Below are positions 1-11,214 of a DNA stretch of 64,000 nucleotides, in pieces. The DNA is from Cinnamomum chago (Eukaryota > Streptophyta > Magnoliopsida > Laurales > Lauraceae): contig CP142456.1 in NCBI GenBank assembly GCA_038049695.1, positions 19,248,501 to 19,312,500 of the forward strand, in the 5' to 3' direction. Every line of letters starts with the position of its first letter. The first letter of the stretch is position 1. The notes under the pieces are model-generated. The model did no database searches and had not been told where the DNA came from. It saw only the letters and a list, made by a program, of their open reading frames with translations. A program made the position numbers and the translations under genes.

Positions 1-1908
1 AGGTCATAGGGTATCATCAGTTGGAGAATGTATCATTTTATTCACTTAGTGCTTAAAATCTAGTCACAAACTCATCTCAATAGCACAATAAACTCAATTT
101 TCAAATAACCACCCTCAAATAATAATCATTGCAAGTTGCATTTTGCCACTTTAAGAATCTTAGTATATTCCTACAGCATTAGGAAGAGCTGAAGAGGAAT
201 TCCAATCAACAACCCTTTTGAGGAGAAAGGGTTCGGCAATTTTACACAAATAAACAACAAATTCTCCAAACAATGCTCAGCTAATAACCAGGAGAAACCC
301 ATCTCTCACACTTCATGTAGGCAATAGAATAAATTGCAGGCAAGCATCAGTGGTCCAGAAATGAGACTTGCAAACAGCTCTGTATTTTCTGGCATGCACC
401 GTGCCATCTATGTACTCCTAAACTATCATGCTTCTTTGTATAAAAAATCCTCAGGTCGGATTTTCAACTTGAAAAATAGTAGCCAAGAATCAAGGCTTAA
501 TTCCATCCATGAGGCAGTTTACAATTTCTCCCGATCCAACTTCCAAAGTTAAGCCAAAAACTTAAAAATGTGACAGCAGATCCAACTTGTCATTTATAGT
601 GTTTCACAACTTCTACTATCTTGGGCTTAGAGATAACTAGTTTTTATCTTATGGGTCCATCCACCGGAACACCCAACCATCTCCAATACTTCCATCAAAG
701 ATGAGAAGAAGAAGAAGCCCCATTTCTGCTAGGCTCCTCACCAAACCCTAACATGAGAGGAAAGGGGTTTTCTGCTCAAGTTCATCAAACCCAAGCATAC
801 AAAAAAACCATTGGAATAGTAAATCACATAACTGAGAAATCATCTCTTTTTTAATCCGAGTTCCATCATCCTGCCTTGCAAACGATCAATGTTGAGAAAA
901 AAAAATATAGAACAGAGGATGAAACAGGAAGGGGGGATGCTCACCAGGGAAAAAAATCAATAGAAAGAAGGTTTAGATTTGAATCTGCAGATGACCGTTG
1001 GGGAATCCTCTTCTCGTCGGAACGAATGACAACAATCGGAATTCTCAAATGCTACTCCCCATCCCAGCATTCCAAAACCCCATCGATAGCTGCTTCCGGA
1101 ATACCAGGGTATCAGATATCCACACTTGAAACTCAATCAAACAAAGTATTTACCGACAGGAATTCAAAAACCCCTGCAAACCTGAATTCCAGTCAGGAAT
1201 GCTAGTAAACAAACGGGACCTTAATAAGCGGTAGAAAGAACATGTTTACTCTTTTGCCAGTGGCGCCAGTTGGATGATATTTCTCAGTCTGCTTGAAGAA
1301 TGACAAGTGAACTGTATGTTTGGATTGACTCGTGTATTCTCTACATGTATATATTGTAATTTTCGCACCGTTTTTTAATATGTGAACAAATTTGTAAATA
1401 GTATTTTTAATTTTAATCGTTGAGAAGCAAATGTCAGATATTAAGACAACTGTAGAATTAAACTTTCTAGATAAAATTAGGAGAAAGTTTAGGGTTGGCG
1501 ATTTGTTGTTTTAGTCTAAGTGAAATTCTTAGAAGTTTTAGGTTTATATATGTATAAGTTTGTTACAGAGGAAGGCTAAGGGCTAAGTATCAATGGTGAA
1601 TATATATACATAAACATGACCATAAAAAGAAAATCTCCCCTTAATAAAAAATGAACTAAGAGGAAATGGAAAATAAATAATAGGCCATCTCATTAGTATT
1701 TCCACACTTTAATTTCGGAATGTAGAGCCTCATAGGTATCTCCACATTATATCGTTCACCTCTCTACTTTAGAATAATCTTCAATTTCATGAAAATGGAT
1801 GAGCTCATGGTATATGTGCTTGAACTTGGCCCGATCGGATCTTCAAGATGTGGCCTAATCTTTGCTTGGCTGAAAGGACTAAAGGAAATCAATTGAGTAT
1901 GTAATAAC
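1..1908. other. AT-rich intergenic sequence, no gene recognised
   Basis: I see no domain or conserved motif here. Two short open frames (334-552 and 876-1205, plus strand) have no recognisable motif, a low-complexity composition and no upstream or downstream gene structure, so I do not call them genes. Around 900-960 the minus strand has a reasonable splice-donor-like word (CTG/GTGAGC), but no supporting coding sequence. The stretch from 1380 to 1900 is AT-rich with nothing identifiable. Confidence 0.5.
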
Positions 1909-1940
1909 TAGCAACACCCCATGCTATGCACGAACCACAA
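1909..1940 (-). mobile_element. Helitron-like 3' terminus
   Basis: Read on the minus strand, the sequence has a short GC-containing palindromic word (around GTGCATAGCATGGGG), then a few bases and CTAG, followed by a host T. This is the arrangement of Helitron 3' ends (hairpin, CTRR, insertion between A and T). The element would extend rightward into the AT-rich repeats. I could not identify its 5' TC end, and there is no Rep/helicase gene, so it would be non-autonomous. This rests on pattern only. Confidence 0.3.
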
Positions 1941-3523
1941 AACCATTAAACATACAGACTAAGATGTATTATTTTTATTTAATAATTTATTATTTAAACT
2001 GTCTAGTCATTTCTTTGTTGTTATTTTGATTTTTATGAGTTTTTCTAGATGTTTTATTATTTACGTGAGGTATAAATGGAGTCTGTGAAACTCGTGTAAA
2101 AAAATTAAATGAAAGACACATTAAAAGTAAAACAACACAGTAAATGAGAGTAAATGTAATTTTAATAACACAGGGTTCACAATATAAACATTCGTATGAA
2201 TTTGACTGTGTATTCATCATAATTTTTTACTAAAACCCATAATTATATGAGCTGGCCTAATATCATGCATGGGTTTCTAATTATTCACAGGTTTTAGACA
2301 CGCTCCAAATCCAAGAATCTCATAATATAAATTAATGGCCCTAATATAATCAATTGGTATCTAATTAATCAAACGCTTGTAGCTAGACCCACTACCCAAT
2401 CCCTTTAGTTGTTTTAGTTTGAATGGCAATAAAACCTCTGACATTTTGGTTTATCAACAGTAAACATTTAGCAAACTAAATCTTGAATTGGGATGAGTTC
2501 GAGAGCTATTTTTTTTATGTCCATGAAATTAAAATTTATAATTCACAAACATCATCATGGGATGTAGTTTTAAGAAATACACACTAAGAAAGATAGTAAA
2601 ATTTATTCTTTAGCCTTATATCATTTTTAGTGGGAATAATATCATGGTTAGGTCTCTTAATAATATCGGGCCTGCAGTTAGACCCATCACCCAATTCAAT
2701 AAGTTTATTTTAATTTTTAATGACGCTAAAGCCAAGTATTTCAAAATATAAATTAATGTCCCTAATATCATAGTTAACTCTGTAATTAATCAAAGGCTTG
2801 CGGTTAGTCCCAGTACCATATGTTTTGAAGACACACTAAATCCTAAACTTTCAAAATAAAATTTAGCAGATTATGAAACATATTCGGGATAAATGAAACA
2901 GACTAAGTTGAAGTTGAGAGAGAGAGAGATATCAACATGACCCAATTCAATAATTTTATTTTAGTTTTTAATGACACCAAAACCAAGTATTTCAAAATAT
3001 AAATTAATGTCCCTAATATCATAGTTAAGTCGGTAATCAATCAAAGGCTTGCAGTTAGTCCCAGTACCATATTTTTTGAAGACACACTAAATCCTAAACT
3101 TTCAGAATAACATTTAGCAGATTATGAAACATATTCAGGATAAATGAAACAAATTAAGTTGAAGTTGAGAGAGAGAGATGCCAACATGATAGAATTGATG
3201 ATAATCAAAAAGAGAGGAAGATACTAACATGATATACTTCCTCCACCGGCAATAATAGATTTGTTCAAATTCGTAGTTCACAGAATAAAATTTTATTTTT
3301 CTTGAAAATAAGCATGTCATATAATTTAAAAGAATTTCCAGTACAAAGATAAAGACGAAGCAAGTTGGCAAAAGTATCCCAAGATTTTTAAAATAACGAT
3401 CGTGCCCTTTCGTCGTTCGATGGAAGTATGGAGCTCGTTGACAGTTGTAGTATATGTGGCGGGGCCGGATCTCAGTGGTCTGCAAGAGCATTAAATAGGT
3501 ATATTCATGGTAAGCTTATGTCA

Positions 3524-3596
3524 TGCACTATATATTAATAGTATATTTAATATATAGGGTTAAATAGTATATATTAAGTGTATATATATAGTGCAT
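3524..3596. repeat. AT-rich inverted repeat (cruciform-prone)
   Basis: TGCACTATATATTAA at the left is matched in reverse complement by TATATATATAGTGCA at the right. The intervening DNA is also a TA-rich imperfect palindrome. The whole stretch is about 72 bp. It could be a fold-back MITE remnant or simple AT-rich DNA. No target duplication was identified. Confidence 0.5.
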
Positions 3597-3789
3597 ACAG
3601 TTGATTGACAGCTACTATATGGTTGGGCCCCACCCCTGGCTCACCTGAGCCCATCACATCCAGATAAAGAGTTTTGAGTTTGTGGTTATAACTGTGTTCC
3701 CAACCCCAAGAGGTTGGTCATTAATGACTAAACCACAATGGGAAATTAATTATAGAATTAATCAATAATTTTATTTTATTTTTTAATAA

Positions 3790-4740
3790 CGCTAAAACCA
3801 AGTATTTCAAAATATAAATTAATGTCCCTAATCTAATAGTTAAGTCTGTAATCAATCAAAGGCTTGCAGTTAGCCCCAGTACCATATTTTTTGAAGACTC
3901 ACTAAATCCAAAACTTTCAAAATACAATTTAGCAGATTATGAAAGTTGGTATTTTTTTCTTATACTAAGAAAATCCCAGTACCATATTTTTTGAAGACTC
4001 ATTAAATCTTAAACTTTCAAAATACAATTTAGCAGATTATATAATTTTTAGTGGGCATAATATCATGGTTGGGTCTCTTTTTAATATCGGGCCTACAGTT
4101 AGACCCAGCATCCAATTCAATAATTTTATTTTATTTTTTAATGACGCTTAAAAAATAATTTTTATTCATAAAATAATTTTATTTTATTTTTTAATAGATC
4201 TCACTGGCTAGGCACTTACCCAACCCTAGAATGCTAAGACTAGACAAAAAGAGTTTTTTTTTTTATTAACGACGCTAAAACCAAGTATTTCAAAATATAA
4301 ATTAATGTCCCTAATCTCATAGTTAAGTCTGTAATCAATCAAAGGCTTGCAGTTAGCCCCAGTACCATATTTTTTGCTTACTCACTAAATCCAAAACTTT
4401 CAAAATACAATTTAGCAAATTATGAAAGTTGGTATTTTTTCTTATACTAAGAAAATCCCAGTACCATATTTTTTGAAGACTCATTAATCCTAAACTTTCA
4501 AAATACAATTTAGCAGATTATATCATTTTTAGTGGGCATAATATCATGGTTGGGTCTCTTAATAATATCGGGCCTGCAACACCCAATTCAATAGTTTTAT
4601 TTTATTTTTTAATGACGCTTAAAAAATAATTTTTATTCATAAAATAATTTTATTTTATTTTTTAATAGATCTCACTGGCTAGGCACTTACCCAACCCTTG
4701 AATGCTAAGACCAGAGAAAAAGAGTGTTTTTTCTTCCTAT
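3790..4740. repeat. 483-bp tandem duplication
   Basis: Two adjacent copies of roughly 475-483 bp run from about 3790 to 4268 and from 4273 to 4735. Both start at GCTAAAACCAAGTATTTCAA and both end with CTCACTGGCTAGGCACTTAC followed by an A-rich and T-rich tail. They differ by scattered substitutions and small indels, including a shorter AGACTCATTAA segment and a loss of a few bases at GGGCCTGCA in copy two. This is a local duplication nested within the AT-rich repeat field. Confidence 0.75.
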
Positions 4741-4924
4741 CCTAATGCAACTTGTTCTTAATAATATGGTGGGGGGCCTATAATCAAGAGCATCGGAGAC
4801 CCAACACCCTCGCTGCATCATTCTCTTCCATTGATCTTTTAGATGGAGAGCAGGTGAAACTCCATAGCAGTTAGGAGGAACTGTTGACCCCCTCTCTTCA
4901 GTTCATGTGGGTCATGTCCCACAT

Positions 4925-6542
4925 CACTCGTTTGTTCTCTTCCTCTCCATTTCCATTTTGGTTCTCTCTTTCTTCTCTCCCTCTCTACCTCTCCAATTCC
5001 ATGCCTCCCGCGTTTTCCTCTCCCCCTCTCTCTCTCCACCGATGCTCTACCCACCCACACACACACACTCTCTCTCTCTCCCTCTCCCTCTCTCCCTCTC
5101 CCTCTCTCCCTCCACAAACCGAGCCCGTCTCACTCTCTGCCATTCTCTCTCACTCTCTATCGCTCTCTCTCTCTCTCTGCAACCTCCTCTCCCTCTCACT
5201 CCGCCCCACCCTCTCTCACTCTCTATCTCTCTCTGCAACCTCCTCTCCCTCTCACTCCGCCCCACCCTCTCTCACTCTCTAACTCTCTCTCCCTGCAACC
5301 TCCTCTCCCTCTTACTCTGCCCCACCCTCTCTCTCTATCTCTCTCTCCCTGCAACCTCCTCTCCCTCTCACTCCGCCCCACCCTCTCTCTGCCCACTCTC
5401 TCTCTCTCCACAAACCGAGCCCACCTCACTCTGCCATTCTCTCCCACTCTCTATCTCTCTCTCTGCAACCTTGTCTCCCTCTCACTCCGCCCCACCCTCT
5501 CTCACTCTATATCTCTCTCTCTCTCTCCGCAACCTCCTCTCCCTCTCACTCCGCCCCACCCTCTCACTCTTTATATCTCTCTCTCTGCAACCTCCTCTCC
5601 CTCTCACTCCGCCCCACCCTCTCACTCTCTATCTCTCTTTATCTCTGCAACCTCCTCTCCCTCTCACTCCGCCCCACCCTCTCTCTCTGCCCACTCTCTC
5701 TCTCTCCACAAACCGAGTCCATCTCACTCTCTGCCATTCTCTCTCACTCTCTATCTCTCTCTCTCTGCAACCACCTCTCCCTCTCACTCCGCCCTACCCT
5801 CTCTCACTCTATCTCTCTCTCTTTGCAACCTCCTCTCCCTCTCACTCCGCCCCACCCTCTCTCTCTCTCTCCACAAACCGAGCAACTCTCCCTCTCTTCC
5901 TCTAAACCCATCTCTTTCTCTCTCTCTTTCTTCTCTCCCTCTCTTCCTCTCCAACTCCCTGCCTCCCTGTCGTTTCCCTCCCTCCCTCTCTCCCTCCACT
6001 ACTGTTCTCCCCATCCCTGCGCCCCATCCACCCTCTCTGCCCACTCTCTATCTCCCTCCTTGCCACTCTCTCTCTACCTCTTTCTCTCCCACTTCCTATC
6101 CTCACTCCGCCCGACTCTCCCTCCATCTCACTGCCCGTCTCCCTCCTCTCCCCCTTTGCCATTCTCTCTCTCTCTCCACTGCTCCTCTCTCTCTCCACTG
6201 CTCCTCTCCCTCTCACTCTGCCCACTCTCTCTCTCCGCCCACTCTCTCTCTCCCTCCACAATTCGAGCAACCTTCTTTTCTTCTTTTTTCTTTCTTCCTT
6301 CTCATCTTTCTTTCTCTCCTTTTATCTCCCTCCTTCACTGCTTCTCTCTCCACTGCTACTCTCCCTATCACTGCGCCCCACCCACTCTCTCTGCCCACTC
6401 TCTATCTCCCTCCTTGCCACTCTCTCTTTGCCTCTTTCTCTCTCACTTCCTCTCCTCACTCCGCCCGACTCTCCCTCCCTCTCACTGCCCGTCTCCCTCC
6501 TCTCCCTCTCTACCTGCATCATTCACACTCTCTTCTCTCCAC
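4925..6542. repeat. Polypyrimidine minisatellite with higher-order periodicity (left part)
   Basis: About 1.6 kb is almost pure C/T on the plus strand. A roughly 55-65 bp unit built on CAACCTCCTCTCCCTCTCAC followed by TCCGCCCCACCCTCTC occurs about ten times between 5170 and 5860. A longer unit marked by CCACAAACCGAG starts at 5112, 5408, 5706 and 5871, giving spacings of 296, 298 and 165 bp and so a higher-order repeat of about 297 bp. The right third (5900-6542) is less regular. Long open frames on both strands here encode only Ser/Leu/Pro-rich or Arg/Glu/Gly-rich low complexity and are not genes. The tract continues at 9970. Confidence 0.9.
6538..6542. repeat. Target-site duplication TCCAC, left copy
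   Basis: TCCAC immediately precedes the TG of the solo LTR and is repeated exactly at 9970-9974 after its terminal CA. Removing the element and one copy rejoins the pyrimidine-rich sequence. Confidence 0.9.
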
Positions 6543-7184
6543 TGTGAGGACCCATTCCTAGAAATACCTAGTGGGACCCAATTTGACCAAGTCAGTCATA
6601 GGTTATCCTATTTAATAGGTGATTAGCATGAATAGTTAGTAATTTCCCATTAATTTAGCCTAGTTTATAGGATTGAGATTCTTGTAAGATTAATAGTGGT
6701 TTTCGTAGAATTAATTAACCAATTAGAGGCCTTAGTGGTAATCCTAATTATAAATGGGTTTCCCTTAGAGAGTTGTGCAATTGACCTTAGAATGACCCAA
6801 CTACCTATGGCCCAACTCATTAGCCCATTTATCATATGAGGGTACTCTAGTCTTTACTACCACAACTTTTCCCTCCTTTTTAGAAATCTCAATACCATAA
6901 ATGACCTTGACCCCTTTATTCTCTACCAAGTAAACATGGGCACTTTTGTCATAATAAATAGCCTACCTTTATTGCCCTTAGGCTCCTTTATTCACAACCA
7001 CTCATTTGAGGATACTTTAGTCATTATATGTGAATACCTAAATTACCCTAGTCCTTATCCTTTATTACTATTGGCAACCAAGGACCCTTTGGTCATTATA
7101 TTTTAGCATTCCCCAAATACCCTCATCCTTATCCTAAACTTACTCTAGCAAGGGAGGGCATTTTGGACTATAACCCAACCAACC

Positions 7185-7193
7185 TCTATAAAA
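7185..7193 (+). promoter_or_regulatory. TATA box of solo LTR 1
   Basis: CTATAAAAG is followed by a pyrimidine-rich leader (CCCCACTTATCTCTTCTCC), a common arrangement at plant LTR transcription starts. Confidence 0.55.
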
Positions 7194-8906
7194 GAAACCC
7201 CACTTATCTCTTCTCCTCATTTCACTACAATTCCCTCTCTTTCTAAGTTAGAGATTAGGGTCTCTCATCATCTCCTAGACCTCTCTTCCCTCTCCAAGTT
7301 AAGAGATTGTAGATTCAGCTATTGGGGTATCTTAGAGCTATTGGAGTGAAGCCCAAGGTATTTGAGGAGATTTCTTCCTAATTAGGCAAGTAGACATGCT
7401 TAGATTATTTAATTAAAATTGATTAACATGCTTAGATTGTTAATTACTGTCTTTTATAGTTATTTGGCATGATTTCTGTATTTAGATGGTTGATTAGATG
7501 TTATTATGCATGGATAGTTGTTCTAAGCCCTTTTCTTATGTGTTATTGGGCATTGATGGATGGAAATCCTCTATTTGGAAGATCAATGGCCAATTTGTAA
7601 TGAAATCATGATGAAGGAGGTGTGTTTAATGTTTGGAAGTGTTTGGTGAAGATCTGGGATTCATTTGATGTAGTTTAGATGGAAAATGGAAGATGGCAGA
7701 ATCTTGATTTTTAGGGTTTTGTGTGTACCCAGTCGACCTGGTCACTCAGGCGGTCGACCGGGCACACATCAGACTGACCCTCAGTTGGGAGCTAAAAATC
7801 ACCTGCAAGGTACAAACCCAGTGTACCCGATCGACCGGCCACACTGTAGTACCCCCACCTGCCAGATGTTTGTAGAAATTCCTGCAGTTTAACCGGTCGA
7901 CCTGGAGGCTGTAGACTGAGTTTCTGACTCCTAGTTAGCTGTCCACTTCCACAGTGTAGCAGGTCGACCCGTGTACCCATGATGTCGACCCGGTACACTG
8001 TAAATAGTGATTTTCCAGATTTAGTTCCCTTTTATGATATGATCATGTGTGGACTGATTTTCCAGATTTAGTTCCCGTTGACCTTCCATTTGGACTGTTT
8101 GGGATACGTGAGACACGAGTCGGGGGTCGCGCTTAACCTTGACCCGCGTAGCCACCTAAGTAGGGTCTTGGGTTGTTAACAGAAATCGATTCAATGGTTA
8201 TGGATATCTTATTATGCTAAACACCTACAGGAGCACCAATGATACTTAATAAGCATCTGAGACTCCATGATCATTGTCTTAGATGAAGTGGGACCCTGGA
8301 CCTGAAGAAAGGGGCAGCGAACACCGATGTCATTGTGATATGTGGTACTTGGTAACGGACACTAAGACTGGTTGGTAAGTTCGAACTTTGGATGTAGACC
8401 TCGAGATATATTATAAATCAGGGCATTGCACTTAGGCTTTGATCCATGATCACGGTCCGTATTGGATGAAATGTCGGGGCATGGCACTTGAAGTCCTGAC
8501 CTGTAATATTGGGAACTTAACGGTAGATACTGATGGACGGACTGTATAATGAGATAATACTAATTAAGCGTATAGAGAAGCGGGGTTATAAGGGTATGCA
8601 TTATTAGCTGTTGAGGATCACAATGATTGATTAACTATACCCGAACTCCGCGCCTCGTACCCTTGACTACTATCATCTCATAATAAGAAAAATAAGGCTA
8701 TCCAGTTCGGAGTACCCCCACCTGGTGATCCGTATGATATATGGATGTACGATTGGTTTGCCGAGGGTTATGATGCCGGCATGGACATTGATATTGAGTG
8801 TTGAGTGACTGGAATGTGGTTGAGTACAGTAGGTACCGATGAGTGATCAGGTACCGAGACCGCTGACATTCAGACCGGGTACATGTGGATGGATGTTGAT
8901 GATGAA

Positions 8907-9025
8907 CTAGCACGTAAGACCAATGACTGGGACTTGGCCGTGGCTATGGATGAGTGTTGAGGTAGAGCTAGCACGTAAGACCAATGACTGGGACTTGGCT
9001 GTGGCTATGGATATTGATGGACTCT
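8907..9025 (+). repeat. 61-bp tandem duplication inside solo LTR 1
   Basis: The segment containing CTAGCACGTAAGACCAATGA and CTGGGACTTGG, then GTGGCTATGGAT, starts at 8907 and again at 8968. The copies are nearly identical, so the duplication is fairly recent. Confidence 0.8.
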
Positions 9026-9969
9026 TGTACGCTCCTATTCAGTGTGACGGTAGTGATTGGTGGCTATGACCCCCATGGCTAATGTCCATCGATAGTTGTT
9101 GGGACAACGACGATGAGCTAGCTTTGACCCCTCACGTCCCTTATACTTCAACTGTGGACGTACCTTTATAAACTTTTGTGGATGTATATTGGATGTATGA
9201 TTACTATGTATCGTGGATGCTGTTATTTATTGTCTTTCATTGTCGACATTGTTATAATTGGATCTGGATGCGATGGTTACGTATATGGTAAGGTTACTTC
9301 TTCAGGTTATCTATGCTACTTGTGACTCTAATGTGCTCATATGATTTATATGATGTCTTGATGATGATAACTTCTCTTATCTACATGATATGCTGTATCA
9401 AACATCTATTATATAAATATCTTGATTATCGTTCATGCACTACACTCCATACTGTTTTCCGTTGCACTCAGATATTCTATATTTCTTTTGATATACTAAT
9501 CACGCAGGTACAACTGGGATCATGTATGGTCTTCTTCTCTATTTATTAATATAATGTGTTGCCATCTAAACATGCCTATTTGCCTGGCTCATCGAGCCGG
9601 ACCCAATCCTTGGTGTTTTCAGGTATCTTCTCTTCCTCTTTCTTTGATTTGGTCGAATTGCTTGGCGGTTGATCCATTGCCGTGGGGTTCAGAGAATGAT
9701 GCAGTTGGTGTATTGAGAGGCGTCTGATACTTAGATCTCTATTCTCTCATTTTCTTATAGCTGGCCGTGTCGGCCTAAGATTGAATAGTTAGTTTAATTA
9801 CGGAAAGTACCTTGTAATCCCTTAAAGTGAATCAAAATTTTAGGGCTTTGTCCAATTACTAGCTCATATGAGATTCACACTTGATTATATTATTGGATTT
9901 TTCCGCATCTCTTAGGTACTTTCTTGTAGCACCCTGAGATTCGAGGCGCCCGGATCTTGGGGCGTTACA

Positions 9970-10195
9970 TCCACTGCTCCTCTCCCTCTCTGCTTGCATC
10001 ATTCACACTCTCTTCTCTCCACTGCTCCTCTCCCCCTCACTCCGCCCCACTCCTCTCTGTCCACTCCTTCTCTCCCTTTCCCTTTCCCTGCCACTCGCTC
10101 TCTCTCCCTTTCCCCACTCTCTCTCTCATTGCCCAAATCCCTCCTCTCTCTCTCTGCCATTCTCCCTCTCTGCCCTTCCTATCCATGCCCAATCC
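9970..10195. repeat. Polypyrimidine tract (right part)
   Basis: This continues the tract interrupted at 6542. The words TGCATCATTCACACTC and TCTTCTCTCCACTG occur on both sides of the solo LTR, and the first five bases are the second copy of the TCCAC target duplication. Composition is C/T-rich with CCGCCCCACTCC words as in the left part. Confidence 0.85.
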
Positions 10196-11214
10196 AACAC
10201 ATGCATAACACAACACACAGATCCGAGTAATGAATAGATTTCGAACACATGCATGCATAGCACAACACACAGATCCCAGTAATGAACAGATTTCAACAGT
10301 AATGATTCAGTAAAAGAGAGAAAGAATGAAACAGTATAATATCATATGCAGAGAAGCTTACCTATGTCAGAACATCTAATGCAAGCTTATTCTCCCTACT
10401 GATTGAGATCTACGTCATTCAAGAGAGGTTCTGGTTTGAAGTAAATCCTAGTTGCAAGCCGCTCCGATTCGTAGACGCTTGCATAAGGGAACCTCCGTAT
10501 TCCGTTCTCTTGATGAAATGGTAGAGAAGAGAGAGAGCAAGTAGTAAGAAGTAAGTTGTTGCCGTTTTTGCTCCATTCAGTTGGGTTCAGTTACGAAGAG
10601 TGGGGAGTGGGGATGAAGTAGAGGGATATTGACGTGGGTGTGACAACTGCTCTTTTGTTTAGGAGAGGGCAGTAGATGTTGGATGGACACCTGTCCCAAG
10701 GTGTCCTAGAAAATTAGGATTGTTAAAATGGAGGGATGTGGTTAAACGCATGAAAAAACATTCCCTTAGTATAATAGATTCCTTAAGGTTTTTAATCCTC
10801 CAACGGTATTGAATATGTAGAAATTCTGTTTTGTTTTGTTTTTTTGCAAGGTAATTTAGCTCTATTAGAATACTTGTTTTTAAGTTGTATATTGATTGGA
10901 CGTTGTATTAAAGTTTTCTGGATTCTCGAATAAGAAAACTAAAAATAATGTAATCTCAATCATAGTAAGCAAGCGAGGTTCATATGCGATTGAATGAAAC
11001 CATTTAAATTAGACATCCATTTTACAAGAGGGCGTGATCAACGTATATTTTTTCTACACTTCATCATGGTCGTTTGATTAATCCATCATCATCATATCAT
11101 CATAAGAATAATAATAATAATAATAATAATCTTATTTATCAATGCGAGCAAGATCATATTGATTTAGTAAAACAGAGTGAACTACTACAATGACATGCAT
11201 GGCAATCAAAGGAG
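10196..11214. other. Intergenic DNA with a 52-bp tandem duplication and a possible leader exon
   Basis: A near-perfect 52-bp duplication (GCATARCACAACACACAGAT...) occupies 10203-10306. On the minus strand, 10362-10600 contains a pyrimidine-rich stretch, an ATG-containing segment and a good splice donor (ATAG/GTAAGC at 10362/10361). One frame reads plausibly but meets a stop just before the donor, so a coding exon is not supported; a 5' leader exon is possible. I recognise nothing between 10620 and 11214 apart from a short (AAT)n run at 11108-11132. Confidence 0.4.

Larger units (their letters stand above)
2240..4740. repeat. AT-rich dispersed repeat field
   Basis: A module containing the words ATAAATTAATGTCCCTAAT, CAAAGGCTTGCAGTTAG and CCCAGTACCATATTTTTTG recurs at about 2740-2890, 2985-3130, 3800-3950 and 4280-4430. 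Extra half-copies lie at about 3975-4040 and 4455-4520. A second module (AGTGGGCATAATATCATGG, then ATATCGGGCCT) recurs at about 2630, 4045 and 4530. No coding potential is seen. The field may be the body of a non-autonomous Helitron whose possible end lies at 1909, but that link is inference. Confidence 0.75.
6543..9969 (+). mobile_element. Solo LTR, 3.4 kb (Ty3/gypsy, Tekay/Del-like)
   Basis: The element begins TGTGAGGACCC and ends GGGGCGTTACA, so it has the TG...CA ends of an LTR, and it is flanked by the perfect 5-bp duplication TCCAC. It is 3427 bp long, has no gag or pol sequence, and lacks a primer binding site or a second LTR, so a solo LTR from LTR-LTR recombination is the simplest reading. 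A TATA box (CTATAAAAG) lies at 7185-7193, which places transcription start about 0.67 kb into the LTR. A 61-bp direct duplication lies at about 8907-9025, and six GTCGACC-type words cluster at 7732-7990. LTRs of this length and terminal sequence are typical of the Tekay/Del chromoviruses; the clade assignment is inference because no protein is present. Confidence 0.8.

Noticed and set aside
4884-6626. Long open frames (up to 332 codons) in the C/T-rich region on both strands
   Set aside because: They encode only Ser/Leu/Pro or Arg/Glu/Gly low complexity produced by the repeat, and all frames are open because pyrimidine-only DNA has no stop codons.
4900-10195. CRISPR-like regular repeats
   Set aside because: The periodic units are contiguous and low complexity, without unique spacers, and the DNA is plant nuclear.
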